The translations under genes were made by a program, and so were the position numbers. A stretch of DNA of 21,565 nucleotides from positions 1 through 21,565 of the forward strand of contig CAJMSO010000007.1 of assembly GCA_905216075.1 (NCBI GenBank). The letters run 5' to 3'. This document shows, piece by piece, positions 13,774 through 21,565 of this stretch. The notes below the pieces were generated by a model, which did no database searches, was not told the origin of the DNA, and saw only the letters and a program-made list of their open reading frames with translations. Each line of letters starts with the position of its first letter. Within the stretch, counting starts at the first letter, position 1. The DNA is from an uncultured bacterium. GTDB lineage: Bacteria > Actinomycetota > Coriobacteriia > Coriobacteriales > Coriobacteriaceae.

Positions 13774-16134
13774 GTGAAGCTCGATACACTCGAGATTGGA
13801 AAGGACGCCGTTGTCGCATCGGTGGCATCGGACGATCAGGCACTCCGACAGCATATTTTGGACATGGGTCTAACGCCGGGCACCGAAGTCACCATGATGA
13901 AGTACGCCCCCATGGGTGACCCGCTCGAGATCCGCCTACGTGGCTACGAGTTGACGCTGCGCAAGGACGATGCCGCTCGCATCGAGCTCGTGGGTATTCA
14001 CGACACCGATACGGGTCCGCGCGCTAACGCCGCAATCGGCACGACGGAGCATCCGGCTCTGGGCGAGGGGACGTATTCGCCCCGTGCGGCAAAGACGGCC
14101 GTGCCCGAGGGCGCGCCGCTGCACTTTGCCCTCGCCGGCAACCAAAACTGCGGCAAGACCACGTTATTCAACCAGCTGACGGGCTCCAACCAGCACGTCG
14201 GTAACTTTCCCGGCGTGACGGTCGACCGCAAAGATGGCACCATCCGTAACCATCCCGAGGCGAGCGTTACCGACCTGCCTGGCATTTACTCCCTGTCGCC
14301 GTACACAGGCGAAGAGGTCGTGAGCCGTCAGTTCATCCTTGACGAGCGCCCGGACGCCATCATCGACATCATTGACGCCACCAACATCGAGCGCAACCTG
14401 TACCTGACACTGCAGCTCATGGAGCTCGACCGCCCCATGGTCATCGCGCTCAACATGATGGATGAGGTGACGGCCAACGGCGGCGCCGTGGACGTCAACC
14501 TGCTCGAGAGCCTGCTGGGCGTGCCCGTTGTCCCCATTAGCGCTGCCCGCAACGAGGGCATCGGCGAGCTGGTGGATCATGCCCTGCACGTGGCGCGCTT
14601 TCGCGAGCGCCCTGGTCGCCTGGACTTTTGTGCGCCCGACGGTCCGGACGGCGGTGCGCTGCATCGCTGCATCCACGGCATTGCCAACCTTATCGAGGAC
14701 CATGCCGCGACGGCGCACATCCCCGTGCGTTTTGCGGCGACCAAGCTGGTCGAGGGCGATGAGCTGGTAACCGAGGCGCTTCACCTGGACCGCAACGAGC
14801 TCGACGCCATCGAGCACATCATTACCCAGATGGAGGGCGAGGCTGGCACCGACCGCCTGTCCGCGCTGGCCGATATGCGCTTTAGCTTTATCGGCGACGT
14901 GTGTGGGCGTTGCGTCGTCAAGCCGCACGAGAGCCGCGAGCACGTGCGCTCCGTCAAGATTGACCGCATCCTGACAGGTCGTTACACAGCCATTCCGGCG
15001 TTCCTGGTGATTATGGGCCTCGTCTTTTGGCTGACGTTTGGCGTGATCGGCGCGGCGTTGCAGGGACTTATGGAGGACGGTATCGCTGCCATCATCGCCT
15101 CGGCCGATGCGGGCCTCAAGGCGTTCGGTACCAACGACGTAGTGCGCTCGCTGGCTGTCGACGGCGTGCTTACGGGCGTGGGCAGCGTGCTGACCTTTCT
15201 GCCGATTATCGTCGTGCTCTTCTTGTTCCTCTCCATTCTGGAAGACTCCGGCTACATGGCACGCGTAGCCTTTGTCATGGACAAAGTCCTGCGTCGCTTC
15301 GGCCTGTCGGGCCGCAGCTTTGTGCCCATGCTCGTCGGTTTTGGCTGCACCGTGCCGGCTATCATGTCGACCCGTACGCTCCCATCCGAGCACGACCGCA
15401 AGATGACGGTCATGCTCACGCCGTTTATGAGCTGCTCAGCCAAGTTGCCGGTTTACGGCTTGCTGTGCGGGGCGTTTTTCCCGCAGGCGACGGTTCCCGC
15501 CATGGTCTCGCTCTATCTGATCGGTATCATGGTCGGCTGCATCGCGGCTTTGGTGCTCAACCGCACGGCATTTAAGGGCGACCCGGTGCCGTTTATCATG
15601 GAGCTTCCCAATTACCGCCTGCCGAGTATTAAGACGACGGTGATGCTAGCGTGGGATAAGGCCAAGGACTTTATCACCAAGGCTTTTACCATTATCTTTG
15701 CCGCGACCGTGGTCATCTGGTTCCTTCAGACGTTCGATATCCGCTTTAATGTGGTCGCCGACCAGTCGCAAAGCCTGCTTGCCGGTCTGGGTAGCATCAT
15801 CGCGCCGGTGTTGGCCCCGCTCGGTTTTGGCGACTGGCGCGCCTCGACGGCGCTCGTCACGGGGCTCATTGCCAAGGAGAGCGTCATCTCGACGCTCACG
15901 GTGCTTTTGGGCGCAACGTCGCCCGCGGCGCTGTCGACCATGTTTTCGCCGTTTACCGCCTACGTGTTCTTGGTCTTTACGTGGCTGTCCCCGCCTTGTG
16001 TGGCGGCAATCGGCGCCGTCAAGAGCGAGTTGGGCGCGCGCTATGCCGTGGCCGTATTCGCGTTTCAGGTCGCCGTTGCCTGGATCGTGGCGTTTGTCGT
16101 GCATTCGGCGGGCATATTGCTGGGGTTGGCTTAG
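13774..16134 (+). CDS. feoB: ferrous iron transporter, FeoA-FeoB fusion
   Basis: A 786-residue Fe(II) importer. I choose the GTG at 13774, which has GGAGG nine bases upstream; the in-frame ATG at 13654 precedes the operator repeats. Residues 1-75 are a FeoA (SH3-like) domain: LRQHILDMGLTPGTEV and MGDPLEIRLRGYELTLR. A linker leads to the G domain: G1 GNQNCGKTT (122-130, Gln where Pro is common), G2 around T149, G3 DLPG (167-170), G4 NMMD (227-230) and G5 SAA (256-258). The membrane part from about residue 395 contains GFGCTVPAIMSTRTLPSEHD and GLIAKESVISTLTVLLG. The FeoA domain is fused rather than separate. The gene is probably iron-repressed through the tandem repeats upstream. A strong hairpin follows it. 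Confidence 0.96.
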   Translation: MKLDTLEIGKDAVVASVASDDQALRQHILDMGLTPGTEVTMMKYAPMGDPLEIRLRGYELTLRKDDAARIELVGIHDTDTGPRANAAIGTTEHPALGEGTYSPRAAKTAVPEGAPLHFALAGNQNCGKTTLFNQLTGSNQHVGNFPGVTVDRKDGTIRNHPEASVTDLPGIYSLSPYTGEEVVSRQFILDERPDAIIDIIDATNIERNLYLTLQLMELDRPMVIALNMMDEVTANGGAVDVNLLESLLGVPVVPISAARNEGIGELVDHALHVARFRERPGRLDFCAPDGPDGGALHRCIHGIANLIEDHAATAHIPVRFAATKLVEGDELVTEALHLDRNELDAIEHIITQMEGEAGTDRLSALADMRFSFIGDVCGRCVVKPHESREHVRSVKIDRILTGRYTAIPAFLVIMGLVFWLTFGVIGAALQGLMEDGIAAIIASADAGLKAFGTNDVVRSLAVDGVLTGVGSVLTFLPIIVVLFLFLSILEDSGYMARVAFVMDKVLRRFGLSGRSFVPMLVGFGCTVPAIMSTRTLPSEHDRKMTVMLTPFMSCSAKLPVYGLLCGAFFPQATVPAMVSLYLIGIMVGCIAALVLNRTAFKGDPVPFIMELPNYRLPSIKTTVMLAWDKAKDFITKAFTIIFAATVVIWFLQTFDIRFNVVADQSQSLLAGLGSIIAPVLAPLGFGDWRASTALVTGLIAKESVISTLTVLLGATSPAALSTMFSPFTAYVFLVFTWLSPPCVAAIGAVKSELGARYAVAVFAFQVAVAWIVAFVVHSAGILLGLA

Positions 16135-16175
16135 TTATGAATTGACGGCGCAACCTCTGTGTATCGAATTGTTTT

Positions 16176-16209
16176 CGGCCCCGCATCTGTACTGACGGAT
16201 GCGGGGCCG
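16176..16209 (+). terminator. terminator of feoAB
   Basis: A 15-bp stem, CGGCCCCGCATCTGT (16176-16190) with ACGGATGCGGGGCCG (16195-16209), one wobble, loop ACTG. Only TTG follows on the plus strand, so the U-run is poor. Its right arm overlaps the promoter of the next gene. Confidence 0.75.
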
Positions 16210-16221
16210 TTGCTATATAAT
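16193..16221 (+). promoter_or_regulatory. promoter of the SotB-like exporter gene
   Basis: A perfect -10 TATAAT (16216-16221), with TGACGG (16193-16198) 17 bases upstream. The -35 and spacer lie inside the right arm of the feoAB terminator. The leader to the ATG at 16255 is about 27 bases. Confidence 0.6.
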
Positions 16222-16254
16222 CGCCTCCGCTCAAAACGATTGGAGACGTTATAT

Positions 16255-17451
16255 ATGACTCAGACAAGGCAAGACGGCATCACGCTCAAGCAGTGGCTCC
16301 CACTCGTCGGGCTCACCTGCTGTGCGTTCGTGTTCAACACGTCGGAGTTTATGCCCATCGGCCTTTTGACTGATATCGCCGCGTCGTTCTCGCTCACCGA
16401 GGCCCAGGCGGGCATCATGATCTCGGTCTATGCCTGGGGCGTCATGCTGCTGTCGTTGCCGCTCATGGTGTTTGCCTCGCGCTTCGAGTTCAAGCGGATG
16501 CTGCTGGGCGTGCTGGCCGTGTTCTCGCTCGGTCAGTTCCTGTCCGCTGTGGCGCCGACCTATCCCATCCTGGTCTGCGCGCGCCTGGTGGTCGCTTGCG
16601 CACATGCCGTGTTCTGGTCAGTCGCCTCGATTATGGCCTCGCGCCTGGTCGACACTCGCCACGGCGCGCTCGCCATCAGCATGATCGCCACGGGCTCGTC
16701 CATCGCGCAGATCTTTGGCCTGCCTCTCGGTCGCGCCATTGGCTTGGCCGTGGGCTGGCGCATGACGTTTGCCGTGGTCGGGGGCCTCTCAGCCATCGCG
16801 GTCGTCTACCAGGCAGCGGTGTTCCCGGCCATGCCGGCGGGTGAGCGCTTTACCGTCAAACAGCTGCCCGAGCTGCTCAAGAACCCGCTCCTCATCGCGC
16901 TCTACGCAGTCACGGTCTTCATGGCGACCGGCTATTACGCAAGCTACAGCTATATCGAGCCCTTCCTGGCGCAGGTCGCGCACGTCGATGCGGGCGCCAT
17001 CACCATGACGCTGACGGCGTTTGGCTGCTCTGGTTTGCTCGGAAGCTGGCTGTTTGGCCGCCTGTTCGATGGGCATCGCTTCCCGTTCTTGGCTATCACG
17101 CTCTCCGGCGTGCCGGCGGCCCTGCTGCTCATGGGGCCGGCCGCATCGTCGCTCGTGACAGTGCTTGCCGTCTGCGCACTGTGGGGCTGCTGCGCCACGG
17201 CCTTCAATGTGGCGTTCCAGGCCGAGCTCATCAAGCACACGCCGGCAGATTCGTCAGCCGTCGCCATGTCGATCTTCTCGGGCCTGTTTAACCTCGGTAT
17301 CGGCACGGGCACCGCAATCGGCGGCGCCGTGGTTTCGGGTCCCGGTATCGCTTGGATCGGCTTCGCGGGCGGGGCGATTGCCGTCGTGGGCGTCATCCTC
17401 GCCATCACCGTGCTGTTTCCGGCCATCCGCCGCGCCAAGCCCGTCGCCTAA
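16255..17451 (+). CDS. MFS sugar efflux transporter, SotB-like
   Basis: A 398-residue membrane protein of the DHA1-type major facilitator family, about 12 membrane segments. It shares with E. coli SotB (as I recall it) the N-terminal FNTSEFMPIGLLTDIA, GIMISVYAWGVMLLSLPLM, the block SMIATGSSIAQIFGLPLGR followed by GWRMTF, and YYASYSYIEPF. SotB exports arabinose and other sugars with proton antiport; substrate range here is inferred only by resemblance. The start has GGAGA eight bases before the ATG, while reading further upstream would run into the promoter. A strong -10 lies just upstream and a long hairpin follows, so it is a single-gene unit between feoAB and the GH13 gene. Confidence 0.9.
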   Translation: MTQTRQDGITLKQWLPLVGLTCCAFVFNTSEFMPIGLLTDIAASFSLTEAQAGIMISVYAWGVMLLSLPLMVFASRFEFKRMLLGVLAVFSLGQFLSAVAPTYPILVCARLVVACAHAVFWSVASIMASRLVDTRHGALAISMIATGSSIAQIFGLPLGRAIGLAVGWRMTFAVVGGLSAIAVVYQAAVFPAMPAGERFTVKQLPELLKNPLLIALYAVTVFMATGYYASYSYIEPFLAQVAHVDAGAITMTLTAFGCSGLLGSWLFGRLFDGHRFPFLAITLSGVPAALLLMGPAASSLVTVLAVCALWGCCATAFNVAFQAELIKHTPADSSAVAMSIFSGLFNLGIGTGTAIGGAVVSGPGIAWIGFAGGAIAVVGVILAITVLFPAIRRAKPVA

Positions 17452-17466
17452 TCACGTCCCCTCATC

Positions 17467-17533
17467 AGTTGCGGTGGAATAGTTCCTGTTTAAGGCTTCT
17501 GAAGGCCCAGACAGGAACTATTCCACCGCAACT
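17467..17533 (+). terminator. long hairpin terminator, repeat copy 2
   Basis: A perfect 23-bp stem, 17467-17489 with 17511-17533, loop of 21 bases, followed by TATTTTG. It starts 16 bases past the exporter stop codon. It shares its arm sequence with the hairpin at 13330-13392, while the loops differ. Confidence 0.8.
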
Positions 17534-17563
17534 TATTTTGGGGGAGAGGATACAAGCTGGGCA

Positions 17564-17569
17564 TACAAT
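17564..17569 (+). promoter_or_regulatory. possible -10 of the GH13 operon
   Basis: TACAAT in the short gap between the hairpin and the GH13 gene. No convincing -35 is seen, so the call is weak. It would give a leader of about 29 bases. Confidence 0.25.
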
Positions 17570-17604
17570 GGATGTCGTTGTGTTGAGCTTACCGGGAGGT
17601 TGCT

Positions 17605-18981
17605 ATGTGGGCATACGAGACGACGTTCTATCAGATCTATCCGCTGGGCTTTTGCGGGGCTCCGCGCGAAAACGCCGCACCCGTTGCCGAGGACGAGCTT
17701 GCCCAGGCCGTCAACGTTGCTCCTAACCCCGATGCTCCCATTATGAAAATCGCCAAGTGGGCCGACTACATGCAGGAACTCGGCGTTGGCGCTGTGCTCA
17801 TCAACCCACCGCTCGAATCTGATAGCCACAGCTACGATACACGCAGCCTGCGCCATATCGACCGTCGCCTGGGTGGGGACGCCGACTTTGCCGCCGTATG
17901 CGACACGCTGCATGCCCATGGCATCCGCGTGGTGCTCGATGCCGTCTTCAACCACGTCGGCCGCGGTTTTTGGGCCTTCCGCGATGTGCAGGAGCGCAAG
18001 TGGGACTCGCCGTACAAGGACTGGTTCCACATTAGCTTTGACGGCGATTCCTGCTATGGCGATGGCTTTTGGTACGAGGGCTGGGAAGGCCATTTTGAGC
18101 TTGTGAAGCTCAACCTGCAAAATCCCGCTGTGGTCGATTACCTGCTCGAGTCCGTGCGCCGCTGGGCCGAGGTCTTTGGCGTCGACGGCCTGCGCCTGGA
18201 CGTTGCCTATATGCTCGACCGCGACTTTATGCGCCGCCTGCACGCCTTTACCCGTGAGCTCAAGCCCGACTTTGTGCTGATCGGCGAGACGCTCCACGGC
18301 GACTACAACCAAATCGTCAACGACGAGATGCTCGACTCCTGCACCAACTACGAGTGCTACAAGGGCCTGTACTCCAGCTTTAACTCGGTCAACATGTTCG
18401 AGATCGCCCATTCGCTGCACCGCCAGTTTGGCGGCGATCCGTGGTGCATCTACCGCGGCAAACATCTGCTGTCGTTTGTCGACAACCACGATGTGCCGCG
18501 CCTGGCAAGTATCCTCACCGACAAGTCGTGTCTGCGTCCCGCCTACGGCATGCTCTTTGGCATGCCGGGCATCCCGTGCGTCTACTATGGCAGCGAGTGG
18601 GGAATTGCCGGCGAAAAGGGTGGCCCCGATGGCGACTGGGCGCTGCGACCTGCGCTCAATGAGCCTGCGCCCAACGAGCTGACGGCGTTCATCACGCAGC
18701 TTGCGCACCTTCGCTCGGCCGACGACGCGGCTGCCCGTGCTCTCAACTACGGTGCCTATCGCAACGTGGTGATCCAGAATAAGCAGCTGCTGTTCGAACG
18801 CGCTTGTGACGGTGCGACGGTGCTCGTGGCGGTGAACGCCGTGGACGAGCCTTACACCTTTGGCACCGGCGAGCTCAACGGCTCCTTCGTCGATCTGCTT
18901 GCCGACGATGCGCCCACGGTCGAGCTGACGGGCACCCTTGAGCTTGCACCCTACGAGGTGCGTTATCTGCTGAGGGCCTAG
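17605..18981 (+). CDS. GH13 alpha-amylase family glycosidase
   Basis: A 458-residue cytoplasmic protein with no signal peptide. GGGAGG lies five bases before the ATG. The four GH13 regions are present: DAVFNHVG (112-119), GLRLDVAYM with nucleophile D199, LIGETLHGD with acid/base E228, and FVDNHD with D296. The lack of N-terminal domains and the short length point to an intracellular enzyme trimming maltodextrins or similar alpha-glucans, or a transglycosidase. FWYEGWEGHFELVKLNLQNP, then RRWAEVFGVDGLR, is like the neopullulanase/maltogenic type. A C-terminal beta domain (about 375-458) ends in ELAPYEVRYLL. Exact specificity cannot be read. It is the first of two tightly linked genes. Confidence 0.93.
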   Translation: MWAYETTFYQIYPLGFCGAPRENAAPVAEDELAQAVNVAPNPDAPIMKIAKWADYMQELGVGAVLINPPLESDSHSYDTRSLRHIDRRLGGDADFAAVCDTLHAHGIRVVLDAVFNHVGRGFWAFRDVQERKWDSPYKDWFHISFDGDSCYGDGFWYEGWEGHFELVKLNLQNPAVVDYLLESVRRWAEVFGVDGLRLDVAYMLDRDFMRRLHAFTRELKPDFVLIGETLHGDYNQIVNDEMLDSCTNYECYKGLYSSFNSVNMFEIAHSLHRQFGGDPWCIYRGKHLLSFVDNHDVPRLASILTDKSCLRPAYGMLFGMPGIPCVYYGSEWGIAGEKGGPDGDWALRPALNEPAPNELTAFITQLAHLRSADDAAARALNYGAYRNVVIQNKQLLFERACDGATVLVAVNAVDEPYTFGTGELNGSFVDLLADDAPTVELTGTLELAPYEVRYLLRA

Positions 18982-18984
18982 CCC

Positions 18985-19554
18985 ATGGCCGTGTCTGACG
19001 AGGGCTATCAACATATTGAGCATGGGTTTGAGCCCGTGTTTGACGAGCACTCGCGCGTTTTGGTGCTCGGGTCGTTTCCCTCGGTGCTTTCGCGCGCCAA
19101 TGCCTTTTATTACGGCAACCCTCAGAATCGCTTTTGGCGTGTGATGGCCACGTGCCTCGGTATGCCTGTGCCGCCCAACGAGGGCGATCCTTTGGCAAGC
19201 GGTGAGCCCGCGACGCTCGATGCCTCCATTGCCGCCAAGCGGGCCATGCTGCTGAACGGCGGCGTGGCCCTGTGGGATGCAATCGAGAGCTGCGACATTA
19301 AGGGCTCGAGCGACGCGAGCATCCGCAACGTTGTGCCGGCACATATCGAGCGCATTACCGGCGCAGCTCCCATTGAGCAGGTGATATGCAACGGTGGTAC
19401 AGCTGGCCGGCTCTACAAGCGCTATCTACAAGAGCGCACCGGGCTGCCGGCCATCGTTCTGCCGTCGACAAGTCCCGCCAATGCGGCGTGGCGTCTGGAA
19501 CGCCTTGTCGAGCGTTGGAGCGGCGCCGCTGATTGGCAGGCTTTTTCGATTTAG
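18985..19554 (+). CDS. DNA-deoxyinosine (hypoxanthine) glycosylase
   Basis: A 189-residue protein of the uracil-DNA glycosylase superfamily, family 6-like. Diagnostic blocks are VLVLGSFPSVLSRANAFYYG (26-43, GSFPS at 29-33), NPQNRFWRVM, ALWDAIESC with GSSDASI (95-113), and LPSTSPANA (159-167). It would remove hypoxanthine, formed by adenine deamination, from DNA and so start base excision repair. Its ATG lies three bases after the GH13 stop, with GAGGG in the end of that gene as ribosome site, so the two are co-translated although their functions seem unrelated. Its stop codon overlaps the stop of the convergent gene on the other strand by four bases, with no terminator between them. Confidence 0.9.
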   Translation: MAVSDEGYQHIEHGFEPVFDEHSRVLVLGSFPSVLSRANAFYYGNPQNRFWRVMATCLGMPVPPNEGDPLASGEPATLDASIAAKRAMLLNGGVALWDAIESCDIKGSSDASIRNVVPAHIERITGAAPIEQVICNGGTAGRLYKRYLQERTGLPAIVLPSTSPANAAWRLERLVERWSGAADWQAFSI

Positions 19555-20207
19555 CAGTTTGAGTGCTCGGCAAGATGCCTCATAACGGCGTGCCAGATCG
19601 GTGTGGGCAGTGCAGGCGTGGCGCGCACCATGCCGTCGGTGTCGACGCCGCCCGTTGCGGCGCCACTGAGCTTCTGCGCGTGTTCGACGGAACACCCCAT
19701 ACGAACGGCGCCCACGAGCTTGTCCATGGCCTCCGAAAACGGTCGCCGCAAGAGTCCCATGCGCGGGGAGCGACGAAGCGCCGCAATGCCGCTGCCAGCG
19801 CAGATGGCAACGCCGCCACACCACAATTGGTTATGGCGCTCACATGCCTTGTGCAGGCGAACGGCGGTCTCACGCGCCTGCTCAGTGCCCTGTTGTGCGG
19901 CTCGAATCGCGGCGTAGACACGCGTTCCCGTACCGCCAAAGCGCTCAAGCGCCTGCTCGATGGCTGTCAACGTCTTATCGTCAGCCACATCTTCAATGGC
20001 CAGCACGATGCCATCGGCAACGCTGCCGGCGTCATTTGCCTTCAAGTCGACCGGGTGGGGGAGTGCGGTGCCGGAAAGCTGTGCATAGGCGGTGATGGCA
20101 TCCTGCAGGTCCCAGAGCAAAAACTCAAGATCGTCGCTATTGGGAATGCTGATATACGCAATGGTTTGCAGTGTTTTTGGTACATCGCCGCGTGCGGTCG
20201 TCTCCAT
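19551..20207 (-). CDS. protein of unknown function, possibly flavodoxin-like
   Basis: A 218-residue protein that I do not recognise with confidence. Start: AAAGGAGG four bases before the ATG. N-terminal TIAYISIPNSDDLEFLLWDL suggests a beta strand and an acidic helix. The middle (about 65-125) is helical and Ala-rich. Residues about 130-185, LWCGGVAICAGSGIAALRRS followed by MGLLRRPFSEAMDKL, are weakly reminiscent of the C-terminal part of flavodoxin-fold oxidoreductases in Gram-positive anaerobes, but the usual N-terminal FMN loop is not evident. No signal peptide or clear membrane segment. It is convergent with the glycosylase gene and divergent from the aminotransferase, with a 93-base intergenic region that shows no clear promoter. 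Confidence 0.75.
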   Translation of the reverse strand: METTARGDVPKTLQTIAYISIPNSDDLEFLLWDLQDAITAYAQLSGTALPHPVDLKANDAGSVADGIVLAIEDVADDKTLTAIEQALERFGGTGTRVYAAIRAAQQGTEQARETAVRLHKACERHNQLWCGGVAICAGSGIAALRRSPRMGLLRRPFSEAMDKLVGAVRMGCSVEHAQKLSGAATGGVDTDGMVRATPALPTPIWHAVMRHLAEHSNC

Positions 20208-20300
20208 GCTGCCTCCTTTCCGGTTGGTTTCCGTTTAGGTTACACCGTCTGGTGGCGCCCCGCCGCGCTATCCTAGTGCAACCCTTACGAAAGGAACGCC

Positions 20301-21437
20301 ATGCGTCTGCCCATGAATACCTCGCTTGCCACGCTCAAGCCCTCCGGCATCCGTCGGATTAACGCGCTCGCCGCCCAGCATCCGGGGTGCATCGCGCTCG
20401 CGCTCGGCGAGCCCGATTTTCCCACGCCCGATGTGATTAGCGCCGAGGTGACCGCCGCACTGGACCGCGGCGACACGCACTATCCGCCCAACAACGGTCG
20501 CCCCGCCCTGCGTGAGGCGTTATCTGCCTACATGGGGGATGCGGGCCTTACGTTTTCGGCGGACGAGGTCATTCTGACCGACGGTGCGACCGAGGCCCTG
20601 TCGGCAGCATTCATGGCTATGCTCAACCCAGGCGACGAGGTCATTATTCCCACGCCGGCCTTTGGCCTGTACGAGAGCATCGTCGTGGCCAATCACGCCA
20701 AGGCGGTCTTTTTGGATACGGAGCCTGCGCAATTCCAGATTGACGAGGACGCACTTCGTGCTTACGTGACGCCGGCGACCAAGGCCATCGTCATCTGCTC
20801 GCCCAACAATCCTACGGGTTGCATCCTCAACACGGCGTCGCTCGACGCCGTGGCGCGCGTGGCGGAGGAGGCGGGCATCTACGTGGTCTGCGACGATGTA
20901 TACAACCGCCTGGTCTACGTGGACGGCTACGAGCGCTTTGCCCAGCGCCACCCGGAGCTGCGCGAGCAGACGGTAGTCATCGAGAGCTTCTCCAAACCCT
21001 GGGCCATGACCGGCTGGCGTTTGGGCTGGCTCGCAGCCGCAGCCCCCGTCATCGCCGAGATCGCAAAGGCCCACCAATACTTAGTATCGAGCGCCGTCTC
21101 CTTCGAAATGGACGCCGCAGCCCGAGCCCTCACCGTCGACCCAACTCCCATGCTCGAAGTCTACCGAGCCCGTCGCGAACGCGTACTCGCAGCCTTAGAC
21201 GCCATGGGCCTCGACGTAGTAGAGCCCGCAGGAGCCTTCTACACTTTCCCGAGCATCAAAAAGTTCGGCCTAACCAGCGAAGACTTCTGCATCAAAGCCA
21301 TCAAAGAGGCAAACGTAGCCCTAGTCCCGGGCGACTGTTTCGGAACCGAAGGCCACATCCGCCTAAGCTACTGCGTCTCCGACGAAAACCTGGACGAAGG
21401 CCTCCGCCGCCTGTCCACCTTCATTTCAACCTTGTAG
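20301..21437 (+). CDS. PLP-dependent aminotransferase, class I/II
   Basis: A 378-residue fold-type I aminotransferase. AAAGGA lies five bases before the ATG. Landmarks: GEPDFPTP (36-43), TDGATEAL (93-100), SPNNPTG (167-173, N170), D198 with Y201, ESFSKPWAMTGWRLG with the PLP lysine K232 and R240, and GHIRLSYC with substrate-carboxylate R354. It transfers an amino group between an amino acid and an oxo acid such as 2-oxoglutarate. Aspartate, alanine or aromatic donors are possible, and context gives no help. From about codon 253 the codon choice changes sharply: GAA replaces GAG, TTC replaces TTT, ACC replaces ACG, and GTA, CTA and TTA appear while GCG disappears. That suggests the 3' third was acquired by recombination. 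The protein motifs stay intact. Confidence 0.94.
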   Translation: MRLPMNTSLATLKPSGIRRINALAAQHPGCIALALGEPDFPTPDVISAEVTAALDRGDTHYPPNNGRPALREALSAYMGDAGLTFSADEVILTDGATEALSAAFMAMLNPGDEVIIPTPAFGLYESIVVANHAKAVFLDTEPAQFQIDEDALRAYVTPATKAIVICSPNNPTGCILNTASLDAVARVAEEAGIYVVCDDVYNRLVYVDGYERFAQRHPELREQTVVIESFSKPWAMTGWRLGWLAAAAPVIAEIAKAHQYLVSSAVSFEMDAAARALTVDPTPMLEVYRARRERVLAALDAMGLDVVEPAGAFYTFPSIKKFGLTSEDFCIKAIKEANVALVPGDCFGTEGHIRLSYCVSDENLDEGLRRLSTFISTL

Positions 21438-21565
21438 CCCTCAGGGATGCAACACATCAGCCCACCGACTTAAGGCTTATGAGTGGGGGCGTCGGCCAAC
21501 GGGAAACCGGGCTGCCCCAAAGTCACCGCAGGCCGCGCCGCCGAAGGCCAGGCGCAAGGTTTTCG
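21438..21565. other. gene-free or partial-gene sequence at the right edge
   Basis: Nothing firm is visible. A weak stem CCCAC/GTGGG (about 21461-21487) follows the aminotransferase. Minus-strand frames are open from the edge; one ends at 21470-21472 after 31 codons (…FPLADAPTHKP) and could be the tail of a gene cut by the window, but other frames look equally possible. Confidence 0.25.

Noticed and set aside
17533..19344. 603-codon minus-strand open frame opposite the GH13 and glycosylase genes
   Set aside because: The plus strand carries all GH13 and glycosylase motifs here; the minus frame runs through a hairpin terminator and looks like a composition artefact.

Overview
The window comes from a G+C-rich (by eye about 60%) Gram-positive bacterium. 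The gene families and protein style look most like the class Coriobacteriia, with Collinsella or a close relative the best guess. This rests on recall, not a search. Supporting signs are a cell-wall anchored 5'-nucleotidase with an LAxTG sorting signal and Pro/Thr-rich wall spanner, a single-chain FeoA-FeoB, Shine-Dalgarno-led GTG starts and dense use of intrinsic terminators. It reads as chromosomal: no phage, integrase, transposase, tRNA, rRNA or CRISPR is visible.

Layout. Positions 1-12157 run almost entirely on the minus strand: a two-gene operon of a leaderless ParB-like/BMP fusion and a metallophosphoesterase (112-2735); a small MscS channel (2829-3596); the wall-anchored 5'-nucleotidase (3726-5750); a TrpXYZ-type ABC transporter operon of lipoprotein, permease and ATPase (8803 down to 5909); a WYL-type regulator (8964-9749); asparaginyl-tRNA synthetase (10009-11412); and a stand-alone PTS IIA-Glc protein (11594-12157). 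From 12401 on, most genes are on the plus strand: an alpha/beta hydrolase, feoAB, a SotB-like MFS exporter, a GH13 glycosidase coupled to a DNA-deoxyinosine glycosylase, a convergent minus-strand gene of unknown function (19551-20207) and a PLP aminotransferase (20301-21437).

The non-coding DNA is unusually rich. Between 13301 and 13773 lies a long hairpin whose arms recur at 17467-17533. It is followed by a tandem array of palindromic units with an exact 62-bp period (13415-13614), and then by two abutting 17-bp direct repeats at the feoAB promoter (13698-13731). Three terminator-like hairpins (2792-2830, 5815-5854, 5870-5910) carry the same CTGTCCC core in their loops.

How the genes may work together. 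The surface 5'-nucleotidase would release nucleosides outside the cell. The cytoplasmic ParB/BMP fusion has the fold of nucleoside-binding PnrA proteins but no export signal and no transporter beside it, so an intracellular ligand sensor working with the coupled phosphoesterase is the most interesting untested idea. Carbohydrate functions (IIA-Glc, GH13, SotB-like exporter, esterase-like hydrolase) cluster loosely in the middle and right. The last third of the aminotransferase gene has sharply different codon usage, suggesting a recombinant segment from about position 21057 onward.
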